Translations under genes and position numbers: made by a program | Part shown: one piece after another, positions 53,421-64,000 of the stretch | Layout of the letters: the number at the start of each line of letters is the position of its first letter | How positions within the stretch are numbered: the stretch's first letter is position 1 | Source: Cryptomeria japonica | Taxonomy: Eukaryota; Streptophyta; Pinopsida; Cupressales; Cupressaceae | NCBI RefSeq assembly: GCF_030272615.1 | Contig: NC_081405.1 | Coordinates: 468,462,008-468,526,007, forward strand | Direction: 5' to 3' | DNA: 64,000 nucleotides | The notes under the pieces: generated by a model | What the model was told of the DNA's origin: nothing | Seen by the model: only the letters and a program-made list of their open reading frames with translations | The model's database searches: none

Positions 53421-56099
53421 ATATTTCTTTTAAAGATGACTTGTCAATAATGTGAGAATTTATTTCACATAGAGAATATCTCCCCTTTTAGCTTCAATGT
53501 ATGGTTTTGAACCCATCATTGGGGTTTGATAAAGTTTCAAAAACCTTATAAACCTCTGACAAGTTAAATCGTAGCTTATATGTTAAAAGGAACCAAAGTT
53601 TATCGATTTGATGGAAGAAAACATGCATCAACCTTGAAAGTGGGACTACCATTCTCACAAATATCAACAATATTAAATGCAAGCTAATATAAAGCTAATG
53701 TGAAACATAGAGAAGAGACTTTACCAATTAATTGCCAAGAATGGTATAAAAGGTGTGAAATTCAATTTATAGAGTGCATGTAGGAAGATGTACATGAGGA
53801 ATTCTAAGGCAATATACAACATAAAGGATTTCAATTGTTAAGGTATATAAATATTTTTTTTCTCTTGTAGCTTCTAGGAGGAATTCTACTTTTTAGAATC
53901 ATTTTCATGAAAACTTTCCTAGCACATAACTACCTACTAAAAATGAAAATTCCATTGAATTTATTTAACTATATTGTGTTGCAAGACATAATTTGCTTCA
54001 TGTATACGTTAATTTTATAAGAAATTATGTACAATTTTTTTGGATATGAGAATTTGTATATGGTTTAGGGAACACCTTGCCCAAAATTGGGGATATGAAG
54101 CTAGGTCATATATATTTTGAAGAGCTTTAGAAGAGGATGAATGTCGAGAACAAGTCTCTAATCACCCAAAAATTAGTAGATAGTGGGTTATTATAAGACA
54201 TTGGTTTTCTCATGGTTGGACAATGCACAAAATTGGTTCTAGAATGTACCAACTAATATGATACCTATACTAGAGAAGTGAAAACAACAAATGATAGAGT
54301 AATCGCTAAGTTGGATGGGGAATATTTCAGCTCAATCCTTAGACTATCCCCAAAATTAAATTTTTGTAGAGCTTGATGCAACAATTTCTCATAAACATTT
54401 TATTCAGAAAAAAGTGCTTACTACAATATAATTCTTTATTTTTTTGTTGTCAAGGCCTACTCAAAAATTAAGAAACCAATTGGAGGTTCCCATGGTTTTG
54501 AGAACCATAGGAAGCTCCAACACTTTCTGATCTTTCTCCCTTTTCCCTCCTTTAGATTATGTTTGGTGATTCACTAGGAACAAAAAGTAGTTTGACTAGG
54601 AACCAATAATAGGTCATCATTCCTAGGATTCTAGGAACCACCAAAAGCTCCTATGGTGCCATACTAAGCCTTTTTTACTCAAAGTTATACCAAATTGAAA
54701 TTTGTGGCACCCATTGAGCTCTTTTATATGCTAGCTCTTCAAAATTTGCACACGCCATTTCACATTTTTCTTTGTCAGCAATTTTATCCTTGTTGGGAAC
54801 CAAATCAATGTAGAAGAGGGTTGTAGGAACCGTGTTGGACTTAGAACTAAGAGGAATTCCCCACTTCTTCACTTAGAAATATTTCTTCTTTTTCATTGCA
54901 TGCTAAGGGAATAAGAATATGAACGTGAACTCATTGATGGTTTTTATGGTTTGAGGAACAATGATTGGCATTAATGATAGTTCTAAGTACCACCAAATGC
55001 TCCAGCTAGACATTACTTGTCCATTTTTTCCATTTGCCTTCAAATTTGACAAGGGGATACCCATTTTGACATTTTACAATTTGGAAAACTCGGCATCCCT
55101 CTTACTTAGCTAAATTTTTAGTTTTCTCATCATAAGGTGCTCGACTTAGGGGGAACTTCAATAGAGACAAAGGGTAAATCAGGGGGTGAATATTTCCAAA
55201 ACTCATATAAGACAAAGATAACTACACAGAGTTAATAATAAAAATTCTAGTAGGAAGCATCCCCAAAAGACATGCAGATAGAAGAAACCTCGACAACCAC
55301 CAAACTTAGATTAAATTGGAAGAGGGAAGGAGGCATTAAGGGTCAAGGATCGAGGTTGATAAATATTAAATATCAAAGTGGCATAGAGGTATGGAAATCA
55401 ACGAAGAACCACCGAGCAATAGAATTATATAGTTGCAAGGTTTTGATGAGATTTTGGCTATTGAAAGTATGAATGAGAGTGAGAAATGAGGGGTATGAAG
55501 GTAGGGGGAAAGGTGATGGATCGGTGGATTCAAGAACACAACACTTAAGTAAATTTCAAGTCAGACTTCAAGAAAAAAAGGAACATGAGGGGAATGAAAC
55601 CTCAACAAAAAGGAGGCAAAAGGAACAATGACAACCTGATGGGAAAAAATACAAACACTAAGTTTATTGATTATTATTTAGTTCATGTTTTCTACCAAGG
55701 AAAGAATATGGGAGCAAGGAAACACAAAATGAGACATGAAAATAGAGGTGCCAACATTGGCTCTAGTTGGTGATGCACGTCTCTTACAAATTTAATGAGA
55801 ATTTAGATATTTGGGAGCATACCAAAAAAGTGGAACAACATGGATCAATACTAACACATAATAGACAAGATTGCATACATGATATAATCACAACAAAAAA
55901 TACATATATTACAAGTTTTTGACACCTTACCCTTAGAAGAAGTAGTGCTTGAGGTGTTGACCATGAAATTGTAGCTCCATGAAATCTCAATCAAGGTAGA
56001 ACATTACTTGACCATAAAATTAAGCAATAAGAAATGGCCCAATCCCCAAGGCATCAAATATTCAATTTTTTCTCTTATCATTTAACCTAGAAGTTTCTC
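53421..56099. other. Unassigned stretch
   Basis: No LTR boundary, RT, integrase or host gene was recognised on either strand. A plus-strand run at 54130-54360 (IGFLMVGQCTKLVLECTN, REVKTTNDRVIAKLDGEYF) has weak coding character like a decayed Gag. On the minus strand, 54675-54872 gives a 65-residue frame (VPNKDKIADKEKCEMACANF) of unknown origin. Both are low-confidence. Confidence 0.4.
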
Positions 56100-56149
56100 A
56101 TGACATCCCTCTTAATAAAGAGGCATTTCACCTCTTGTTTTATCAATAA

Positions 56150-57010
56150 ATTTATCCCATGGACAACCCTTGTAGTTTATTTCAATTTAGTCAACTCATG
56201 TATCCTTTGGAAAATGACACTTACTCTATCCCTTCAACTTGTTGTATCAACCTATAGAATGGTAATTCAAGGCTTATTGGAAACTTATATTTAGCATGAT
56301 ATATTAATTCAAATGGACTCTTCCCAATAGCCTTCTTGTAGGTGACCCCTTATGCACAAACAACAAACTTTAATTTACTATCCGACATTGTCTTGTTTGC
56401 ATCCAAAGTTTTTATGATGATTTTCATGATGCACTTGTTGGTTGACTCAACTTGTCCATTCCCACATGGATGATAAGGTGATGAATGTGTTAAAGATATC
56501 ACATTTTGTGAACCAATTCAAACAAAATATTTGGATTTGAAACATGTTGCATTATCAACGACAATTCTTGATGGAAGACTAAACCTAGTGATTATGTATT
56601 TGAGTGGAAACTCAATTACTACCTTTGAAGTTGTATTCTTTGTGGGAATTTATTGCACCCATTTTGTGAAGTAATAAATGACTACCAATATCCTTTTCCA
56701 TCTATTGCTAAAATTTTCAATTATTTTTCCTATAAAATGAATACACCATTACTAAACTGGAGCATCCGTTGAAATAGTGGTGAGGGGAAGTGCACTTGCA
56801 AATTTTAGCTTGCCAAAAACCATTTGGCATGTATCATATCCTTTTAAAACTTGGTGACATCCCTAAATAATGATATTCACCAATAACACACTTTCATAAT
56901 ATTATGAGCAATGGTCTTTGACATGTAATACTCACCACACAAACCATGGTGGCATTTCTTAATAACCCTCATAGGCTACTTTACATCTAGACATCTTAGG
57001 AGAACACCAT
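56150..57010 (-). pseudogene. Gypsy integrase, decayed (element E)
   Basis: The minus strand reads a zinc-binding part (HGLCGEYYMSKTIAHNIM then a disrupted Cys pair) and the core: ILVVIYYFTKWVQ, VVIEFPLKYIITRF, LPSRIVVDNATCFKSKYF and GNGQVESTNKCIMKIIIKT, then KKAIGKSPFELIYH. The second Asp and the Glu are present. The first Asp of the expected DFIG is His (HFIGKI). Several stops are visible. It lies downstream of RNase H, giving Gypsy order. Confidence 0.82.
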
Positions 57011-57249
57011 CTAGGTTTCTCCATAATATTTGTCTTTCCATTAAGACATAGGTCTAAGCTTAAAGTTTCAATGTCTTCTTATTCTTATCATTCAACTTGG
57101 GAGGACAATTAAGGTTTTCCAAATAAAAGACGATATCCTATACTAAGGACAATCCTTCAACTACAATGAGGCAACACCTCAATCAAAATTTGCCTGATTT
57201 ATTGCAACAACTTCTAAATTTTCCTCAACCATAACTTTTATTAGGGCTT

Positions 57250-58009
57250 GACCTCTAAGTAACTTGGTTTTGTTAAACTCTATGTCATATTTTTAGATCT
57301 TGTTGATCCATCCACACCTTTTGTTTGATGCCTCCTATTGTACAAAGATGTCCCTAACAACAGTATGTGACACACAAGTTGTGATCTTGGACCCTACAAA
57401 GTAGGATCTGAAATTCTTCATGACATTAACAAGAAAATAGGCACACTTCTCCACCATATAATAATTCAATTAAACATCTCATTAAGATTTTATGAAGAAA
57501 GCTATTGACTATTCATATTCCTCATCATCTTTTTGTAATTGAACATCAATAGTGTAGATAGATGTAAAGGAAAACAATTGAAAAGGCTTAGAATAATCTA
57601 GAATTGTTCACACTAGCTCCTTCTTTAATGCATGCTTGATTTATAACAAGTAATTATTTGATTCCTTATCCCAACTTGATGATTGTCCCTTTCTTAACGC
57701 CTTAGAAATAGTCTTTGTATTCTCAACAAAGTTAGGAACATACCTCCTAACAAAGTTTATCTACTCAAAGAAAGATTCAACTACCTTAACTATTTTGGCA
57801 TGAGGGATTAAGATCAATGGCCTTGACACATTTTGGATAAATATTGACCACCTCCTTAGACACAATATTTCCTAATATTTTTCCTTCTTCCACAACAAAA
57901 ATACACTTCTTGGGATTCAATGATATCCTATACTCTAAGAGTGTTTGGAAGATTAACACCCAAGTGTTTCTAGTGATCATTTGGATTATTGGGGTATAAA
58001 ATAAAAGAA
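57250..58009 (-). pseudogene. Gypsy RT end and RNase H (element E)
   Basis: The minus strand reads the RT piece LEYRISLNPKKCIFVVEEGK, then ILGNIVSKEVVNIYPK. RNase H follows: SIYTIDVQLQKDDEEYE, YYMVEKCAYFLVNVMKNF, SYFVGSKITTCVSHTVVRD and ASNKRCGWINKI. Stops and frame changes are frequent. At 58009 the RT is interrupted by the solo-LTR candidate. The RT catalytic strand (YLDD) should lie next to this junction and is not visible. Confidence 0.78.
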
Positions 58010-58620
58010 TGTTGGTGTAAAACCATGATTTTATCTAAAATTCCTACAAAAGTGACATGCATTGTTTTGGTGTGGAGCCTAATCAGCCTCCAAGAGGGAG
58101 GTTTTTTGTATGTGGTGACTGATCATGCTATTGGGCTTAAACTTTGGTGACTTTGTCAACCAAATTTTGCCCCCAAATCAATTAACAAGAGAGTGTAGGG
58201 GGAAAAGCCCCTTCTGTGGAGCCAAAGGGGCTCATCCCCCTAGTAGGGGTATGGGGGAAACACCCCCATCTGGGGCTTCTAGGGGAAGCTCCTCTAGCTA
58301 GGGGTTTCAAGCAACACCCCCAAAGAAAAAATTGGCTATTATTAAACAAAGGAGTCGACTATTATTTTGGCATGCAAATTGACCTTTGTAAACCACCTAA
58401 AGGCTTGATAAATAAGTGGTTATATAGTGTGAAATCATCATATTTTAATTTTCTCTTTGTTGGGTAATAGAAAAGAAGTGGACGTTTGTTTCTCTTGTGG
58501 ATGTAGCACACATTGGTGAACAACATTAAATATTTGTGTTGTAATTTGTTATTTTTACATGTCTTATTTTGTATTACATTTAATATTATTTATTGATCTA
58601 GTCTTCCCTAAACCCTAACA
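58010..58620 (+). repeat. Solo-LTR candidate, 611 bp
   Basis: It starts TGTTGGTGTAAAACCATG and ends CTAAACCCTAACA, splitting Gypsy RT on the opposite strand. The start resembles element D's LTR (TGTTGGTGTAAA) and the rest differs. A GC-rich patch at 58190-58330 contains several short hairpins (GAGCCAAAGGGGCTC). I see no matching 5-bp flanks (AAGAA / TACAT), and about 110 bp of Gypsy RT seem missing, so a deletion may have accompanied or followed insertion. Confidence 0.55.
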
Positions 58621-58629
58621 TACATAGCT

Positions 58630-59100
58630 CTTTGAAATGTGGCTTAAATATTCTTTAACCTAAATGACATTTAAAGATATACAAAAGTTCTCGATGGCTT
58701 GATTGTAACCTAAGAAGTCATCAATCATACAGATCAAGTTTGACCTTGTCACCCACTGCAAAAAATGGTCCATGTTGGGAAATGGATAGTTATCCTTGTG
58801 AGACTTAATATTCAAATTTCTAAAATTCATGCACAACCTAATATCCCCATTCTTTTTTCTGACTAGAATAAGGTTAGACACCCATTTCAAATTTTAATTG
58901 GCCTAATAATACTCCCTTCTTTCAATCTCATTAGTTCCTTCTACATTTGAGGACAAGATTAGTGTTGATAGGGAATGATTTTTATTTGAATAACTTTTTA
59001 CTAGCCATAGAGGGAATAGTGTACCAAAACAAATATCTCTATAAGCATTTAGTTCATCATAGGACAACGCAAGACATTTTTTATGCTTTGTCAATATTGC
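58630..59100 (-). pseudogene. Gypsy RT N-terminal part (element E)
   Basis: The minus strand reads LALSYDELNAYRDICFGTLF, then WVSNLILVRKKNGDIRLCMN, FRNLNIKSHKDNYPFPNMDH, and FLGYNQAIE in place of the usual FSGYNQ. These are standard Gypsy RT motifs with at least one frame change near 58900. Confidence 0.82.
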
Positions 59101-59885
59101 TATTAACTTTTTCTTTACTATTCATCTTAATCTCTTAACGATGTAAATTATTTTAGGAGTTGATTCGGTTCCTAAATTTATTCCCTCTATATCTTCTTTA
59201 CTAACAAGTTCACTTTTGTCTTATAACAATCAACATTGTCAAATGTCCTTTCCAAAGAAACAAGACCTCTAAGAATGGTTTTTTTTTTTTTTAATTGAAT
59301 GATTTCATTTCCAAAGAGACTCATTATCATCTTGATTCTTTTCCACTATGGGCTACCAATCAATTATCTAGTTCTCAAAATAATATATGCAATTTAAGAA
59401 CTCATAAATCTATTGATCATTGTTTAAAACTTTCCAATTATACATTTTATTTGGAATACTAGGCCTAGTAAGAACTTCAACATCATACTTACACAGGGAG
59501 AGGCAAAGGAAGCATCAATTTTTGAAGCTAACATAGAAAGGGCATTAAAAAAATACATTATTTTCCCTTTCAAACCAAATAATGTTGAAAGAATCCAAAA
59601 TTTTAATATCCCAAAAACATTCTTATACTTTCTTAGTCTCTTTTCGTTTTCCAGATATGTGCCTCAACTTGAGGCACTACAAATTTAAATCACTGTGCAA
59701 TTTAATGCATTTTATCCTATATTTTGAAGCCATGTTTAAAACGAGAAGAAGACCTCATACTCTACTACATTATTGGCACATTCAAAGTTCAATTTGAAAA
59801 TGAATTTATAATCGCTACCCTCAAGGGACACTAATGCAATTTTTGTAGCATTATCCTTTCATGAAACACTACCCAAGTATATTTC
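59101..59885. other. Upstream remnant of the minus-strand Gypsy, no clear domain
   Basis: Weak minus-strand traces (VDCYKTKVNLLVKKI at about 59230) could be protease-RT linker. Nothing further is recognised up to the Copia F LTR. Confidence 0.35.
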
Positions 59886-60946
59886 TGTTGGTATTTTGGT
59901 ATGGTTTTTTCATTGATGTCAACACCTATTGAAAACAAGAACTTTCGAGACCCAACAACATTCACTGGCAAGCAAGTAACTATTGCACAGTTATTGGTAT
60001 ATGGTTCACTGGCAGGATATAATGTTCATCGGTACCTGGAATGATATGGAAGACACTTGATAATGTCCAAGACATTGTGTGGACACTTTGTTTTGAAGAA
60101 TTGATCATTGGTATATTCATATTTGCATATTTTCTTTTACCGACAAATAGGTCTAGGGTTATCTAGGGTTACACCGATAGGTTTATCTTTTCCAGATCAG
60201 CATGACATGCTATGGAGATGATTTATTAATGATGTAAATGCATTAAGCCGACATGTCTAATCGGTTATTGCATCAGATATGATATTGTATGTAAAATGTT
60301 TATTGTAATATCTTGTAGAGTCAACCTACTAAAATTGGTCTTAGGTTATGGTATAAATGTAAGATCTTATTTGTAAGATCAAGTGTGGAATGCGAAAAAG
60401 AATAGAGTGAAGGTATATGCGAGATCAAGTAGAGGTATACACGAAGACATCATTTGAAGGTGAAGCTAGGTTTTTGTATAAGCATATCAACATTACACCG
60501 GTACTGAATCTAGCATATGAAGATGCTATTTTGTGTAGTACATTCTTATTGGATTTAACCATCCAACTATAGTCAGTGTGACTCCCATTTTGTGATTGAG
60601 TAGTGAGCTCTAGGCTGTCGGCCTTTCTGCATGTGCAGACCCCATTTATGTACACTTACTATCTGTAGTAGTATCATCTGATTGTGGGTAAGGTTTCCCA
60701 TCATGATTTTTCCTCTTATAGGGTTTCCACGTACAAATATTGGTTTTATGTGTTGTGGATGACTTTATGTTTATGTTTCATGCATTAATCTTTACCGGTA
60801 TAGCAATTTACTATTAACACTGTCTATCGACATATTTAACTAGTTTATCGATATTAAGCATCAAGTTGGTTAATTGGTTTTTGGTTTGAATTTATTTGAC
60901 AACTGATTCACCCCCCCCCCCTCTTAGTTGTCTCTGGGACCTAACA
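59886..60946 (+). repeat. Element F 5' LTR
   Basis: It is 1061 bp, TGTTGGTATTTTGGTATGG to ...GGGACCTAACA, ending just before the primer site. It has a 12-C run within GATTCACCCCC...CTCTTAG at 60906-60927, the same C-rich block as in A and B. Confidence 0.88.
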
Positions 60947-60948
60947 AT

Positions 60949-60960
60949 TGGTATTAGAGC
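60949..60960 (+). promoter_or_regulatory. Element F primer binding site
   Basis: tggtattagagc, one base different from the initiator-Met site tggtatcagagc, two bases after the LTR. Confidence 0.85.
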
Positions 60961-61002
60961 TTAGTCCTCTTTTGCAAAAGTTTAACAACTTGAGGAGATC
61001 CA

Positions 61003-64000
61003 ATGTCTACTAATTATTTCAGGAAGGACAGTCCTAAACTTGATGGAACCAACTATGGGATATGGAAGATCAGGATGGAGACACATCTGAATTGCATTGG
61101 TAAAGACATCTAGGAAGTTACAAAGAATGGTTATACTACTATTGTAGCTAGTCAGACTGCTCCAGCTACCTTAGCTAAAGATGAAGAGAATGATTGCAAA
61201 GCAAGAGAAGCACTTTTGAACGCATTATCAGATCAACAAATCATGGGATTATCAGATAGGTCTACTGCTAAAGCTATTTGGGATCATTTGGAAACACTAA
61301 ATGAAGGAGATTCCACAGTCAAGATTGCAAAACTTGAAAGCTTCCGAGTCAGGTATGAACATCTGAAAATGGAAGAAGATGAAAGGATTTCTGCTTTTAT
61401 GGAAAGAGTAAATGAAATTGTTTTGGGTATGAAATGTTGTGGAGGAACTCTGAGTGAGGATGAAATTGTTTCAAAAATCTTAAGAGGATTTCCACCGGCA
61501 TACAAAATGAAGGTTACTGCTATAAATGAGTTAAGAACAATGCCTAATACATCAGTAACTAGGGATACATTCATTGGAAAACTTTCAGCCTTTGAAATTG
61601 AGGAATTTGGTCTTGTTGCTACTATAAAAACTGATTTGGCCTTTAAAGAATCAACATCATCTGCTCCATCATTTGACAAATTAGACTGGAGATCCTTTTA
61701 TGCAAGAGAACTTGAAGAAACCAGGAAGGAGAATGAAGAGCTTGAAGAACTTGAAGCACTATTTGCAAGAAAAATGCCAAAAGGTCCAGTTGGAAGTAAG
61801 TATGAAGGTAAAGCACCCTTTAAATGTTTTAACTGCAATAAGATTGGTCATATGGATTCAAGATGCTCTAATAGACATGCTAGACTAAGAGAAGAAGCTA
61901 GAAGAACATACAAGCCTAATCCCGAATATCAGAGATACAAATTTAAGAAGAACAAAGACAAATCCTGTTACATTGCTGATGAAGGTGTGACTGATGATTC
62001 TGATGAGGATCCAGTAGACAATGGATGGGTTTTTGTTGCTATAATAGAGGATCAACCGACACCTACTGCTCAACCGGTAGAACAAGCCCTAGCAGCTAAA
62101 GTTGAAACAAAGGATGAATGGATCATTGACTTAGGATGCTCACATCACATGACTGGAGACAAAGGTAAATTCTTGAACTTTCAAGAATACAATGGAGGTT
62201 TAGTAAGATTTGGAGATGACAAGGCCTGTTTAATCAAAGGTAAGGGTTCAATATCTCTTGATGGTAAGCATAACACTGACAATGTCTACTATGTTGAAGG
62301 ATTAAAGCATAATCTTTTAAGTGTTGGTCAATTAGTTGAGAAAGGATTTCAGTTACAATTTAAAAATGATAAATGCAAAATCCTGAATAGAATTGGTATG
62401 GAAATTGCAACTGGTAATCAGACTAGAGGTAATATCTTTCATTTGAATAACAGTGAAAAGGCATGCTTAATTGCACATATAGATGAAAGTTGGTTATGGC
62501 ATAAGAGACTATGTCATGTAAACTTTGATTGCATGGTAAAAATCAGTACTTCTAAGATAGTTAGAGATCTACCTAAAATTGTAAAACCTCATAATACAAT
62601 TTGTAAGGAATGTCAATTTGGAAAACAAGTTAGAGCTAGTTTCAAAAGTATTCCAGAAAAATCCAATAATGCTCTTGATTTAATTCACACTGATTTATGT
62701 GGTCTAGCCAGAACTAAAAGCTTACAAGGTGATAGATATTTCATACTAATTATTGATGATTATTCTAGAATGTGTTGGGTTACTTTTCTCAAAGAAAAGC
62801 ACTTGGGAAGTTCAAACTGTTCAAAGGAATGGTTGAAAATGAAACCGGTAAGAAAATCAAATGTCTAAGATCAAATCAAGGAGGAGAATTCACATCTAAG
62901 GACTTTAATATATTCTGTGAAGTGAATGGAATCAAAAGATAGTTATCAGCACCCCGGACACCACAGCAGAATGGAGTTGTTGAAAGGAAAAATAGAACTA
63001 TCTTGGATGCAGCAAGAAGTATGTTATTAGAAGCAAATCTACCACGTGTATTGGAGAGAGGCAGTTAGCATTGCTGTCTATACATTCAACAAAGTTCACA
63101 TCAAAGGTGAAACCGGTAAGACCCCTCATGAACTATGGTTTGGTAATACTCCTACTCTTAAGTATTTTAGAATTTTTGGAAGTAAATTTTATATTAGAAG
63201 AGATGAGTATATTGGCAAATTTGATCCTAGAAGTGATGAAGGAATATTTCTTGGTTATTCATCTAAGAGCAAGGCATATAGATGTTTTAATAAGAGATTG
63301 CAGAAAATTGTTGAGGATACAAATGTAAAGATTGATGAACAATTTAGAGGAACTTCAAGGTATATAGACTCTGAACCGGCAACAAAAATTATGACAAATG
63401 AATCTACACTGAATCCACCAGTACAGAATGAAGATCTAGTTAACCCAGTATCATCAGAGGATTCCTCAGTAATTGAAGAACAACAACAAACTAAGACACC
63501 TCAGTATGTAAGATTGAATCACTCTGAAGATCAGATAATTGGAAACAAATTTAAAGGAGTCATGACAAGAGGAAGATTGGCAAATGAAGAGGTATGTCTT
63601 ATTTCTCAAATTGAACCATCATCTATCAATGAGGCATGTGAAGATAAATTTTGGATTAAAGCTATGGAAGAAGAATTAGGACAAATTGAGAAAAATAATA
63701 CTTGGACATTAGTTCCCCGTCCTAAAGATAAAAATCTAATTGGAACCAAATGGGTATTTAGAAAAAAAATTAATGAAGATGGTAAGGTTGTCAGAAATAA
63801 AGAAAGACTAGTGTGTAAGGGATACTCTCATAAAGAAGGAGTTGATTATAATGAAACCTTTGCACCGGTAGCCAGAATTGAGGCAGTCAGATTATTCTTG
63901 GCTTTTGCAGCTCACAAGGACTACAAAGTTTATCAAATGGATATTAAATGTGCATTTTTGAATGGAGATCTTGAAGATGAAGTATATATTGAACAACCTG
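61003..64000 (+). pseudogene. Element F gag-pol polyprotein, incomplete at right edge
   Basis: The ATG at 61003 starts MSTNYFRKDSPKLDGTNYG. A TAG at about 61111 replaces the Trp of DIW. Gag (UBN2; knuckle CFNCNKIGHMDSRC near 61830) runs directly into protease, where the active-site Asp-Ser-Gly is Asp-Leu-Gly (WIIDLGCSHHM, 62122). Pre-integrase (HKRLCHVNF, CKECQFGK) and integrase follow: HTDLCG is intact, but the second Asp is Asn (RSNQGGEF) and a stop precedes LSAPRTPQQNGVVERKNR. Frame leaves near 62793 and returns near 63046. RT begins at about 63600 (GTKWVFRKK, QMDIKCAFLNGD) and is open to 64000. Confidence 0.9.

Larger units (their letters stand above)
59886..64000 (+). mobile_element. Element F: Copia, continues past the right edge
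   Basis: It contains a 5' LTR, primer site, and gag-pol through the middle of RT at 64000. RNase H and the 3' LTR are outside. Protein order and motifs match element B (minus strand), but the LTR is of the family found antisense at 1-7837. It lies next to the decayed Gypsy remnant, which may be its target. Confidence 0.9.

Overview
This window reads as intergenic DNA of a large, retrotransposon-packed seed-plant genome. AT-rich sequence, several Copia, Gypsy and L1-type families, deep nesting and no recognisable host gene make a gymnosperm (conifer-like) source most likely; that is an inference. I see no rRNA, tRNA, CRISPR or bacterial features. Almost every coding region belongs to a mobile element, and nearly all are broken by stops or frameshifts.

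Left third (1-25825). A plus-strand Tat-type Gypsy element enters from beyond the left edge and ends in its 3' LTR at about 24719-25825. Two things sit inside it. One is a minus-strand Copia LTR (1-788 plus 7695-7837), itself split by element A (789-7694), an LTR element with a gag and a large unknown second ORF but no pol. The other is a minus-strand Copia, element B (7851-15255), with a perfect 5-bp target-site duplication (TSD). Between its pol and 3' LTR the Tat element carries, on the opposite strand, a decayed plant-mobile-domain (PMD) gene with its own TATA box and probable intron.

Middle (25826-36633). A fragment of LINE ORF1 and a Gypsy RNase H fragment, both minus strand, are followed by a plus-strand LINE (LINE1). 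LINE1 is split inside its reverse transcriptase by a 4.86-kb insertion (element C, 28611-33469) that looks like a giant solo LTR.

Right-centre (36634-53420). This is a minus-strand nest: LINE2 contains the nearly full-length LINE3 (39848-52739), and LINE3 contains the pol-less Copia element D (42648-47799; 478-bp LTRs about 98% identical; TSD CCACC). In both LINE2 and LINE3 an extra ORF of about 530 codons (ORF3) follows the RNase H domain on the same strand. This gives a three-ORF LINE layout and is the most unusual thing in the window.

Right end (53421-64000). Unassigned sequence is followed by a decayed minus-strand Gypsy pol interrupted by a 611-bp solo-LTR candidate. Last comes a plus-strand Copia, element F (LTR 59886-60946), whose pol runs off the right edge. 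F belongs to the same LTR family as the minus-strand LTR at the left edge. Elements A, B and F share LTR-end and primer-site signals, and A and B also share a polypurine tract, so the pol-less element A may have been mobilised in trans by B/F-type partners.
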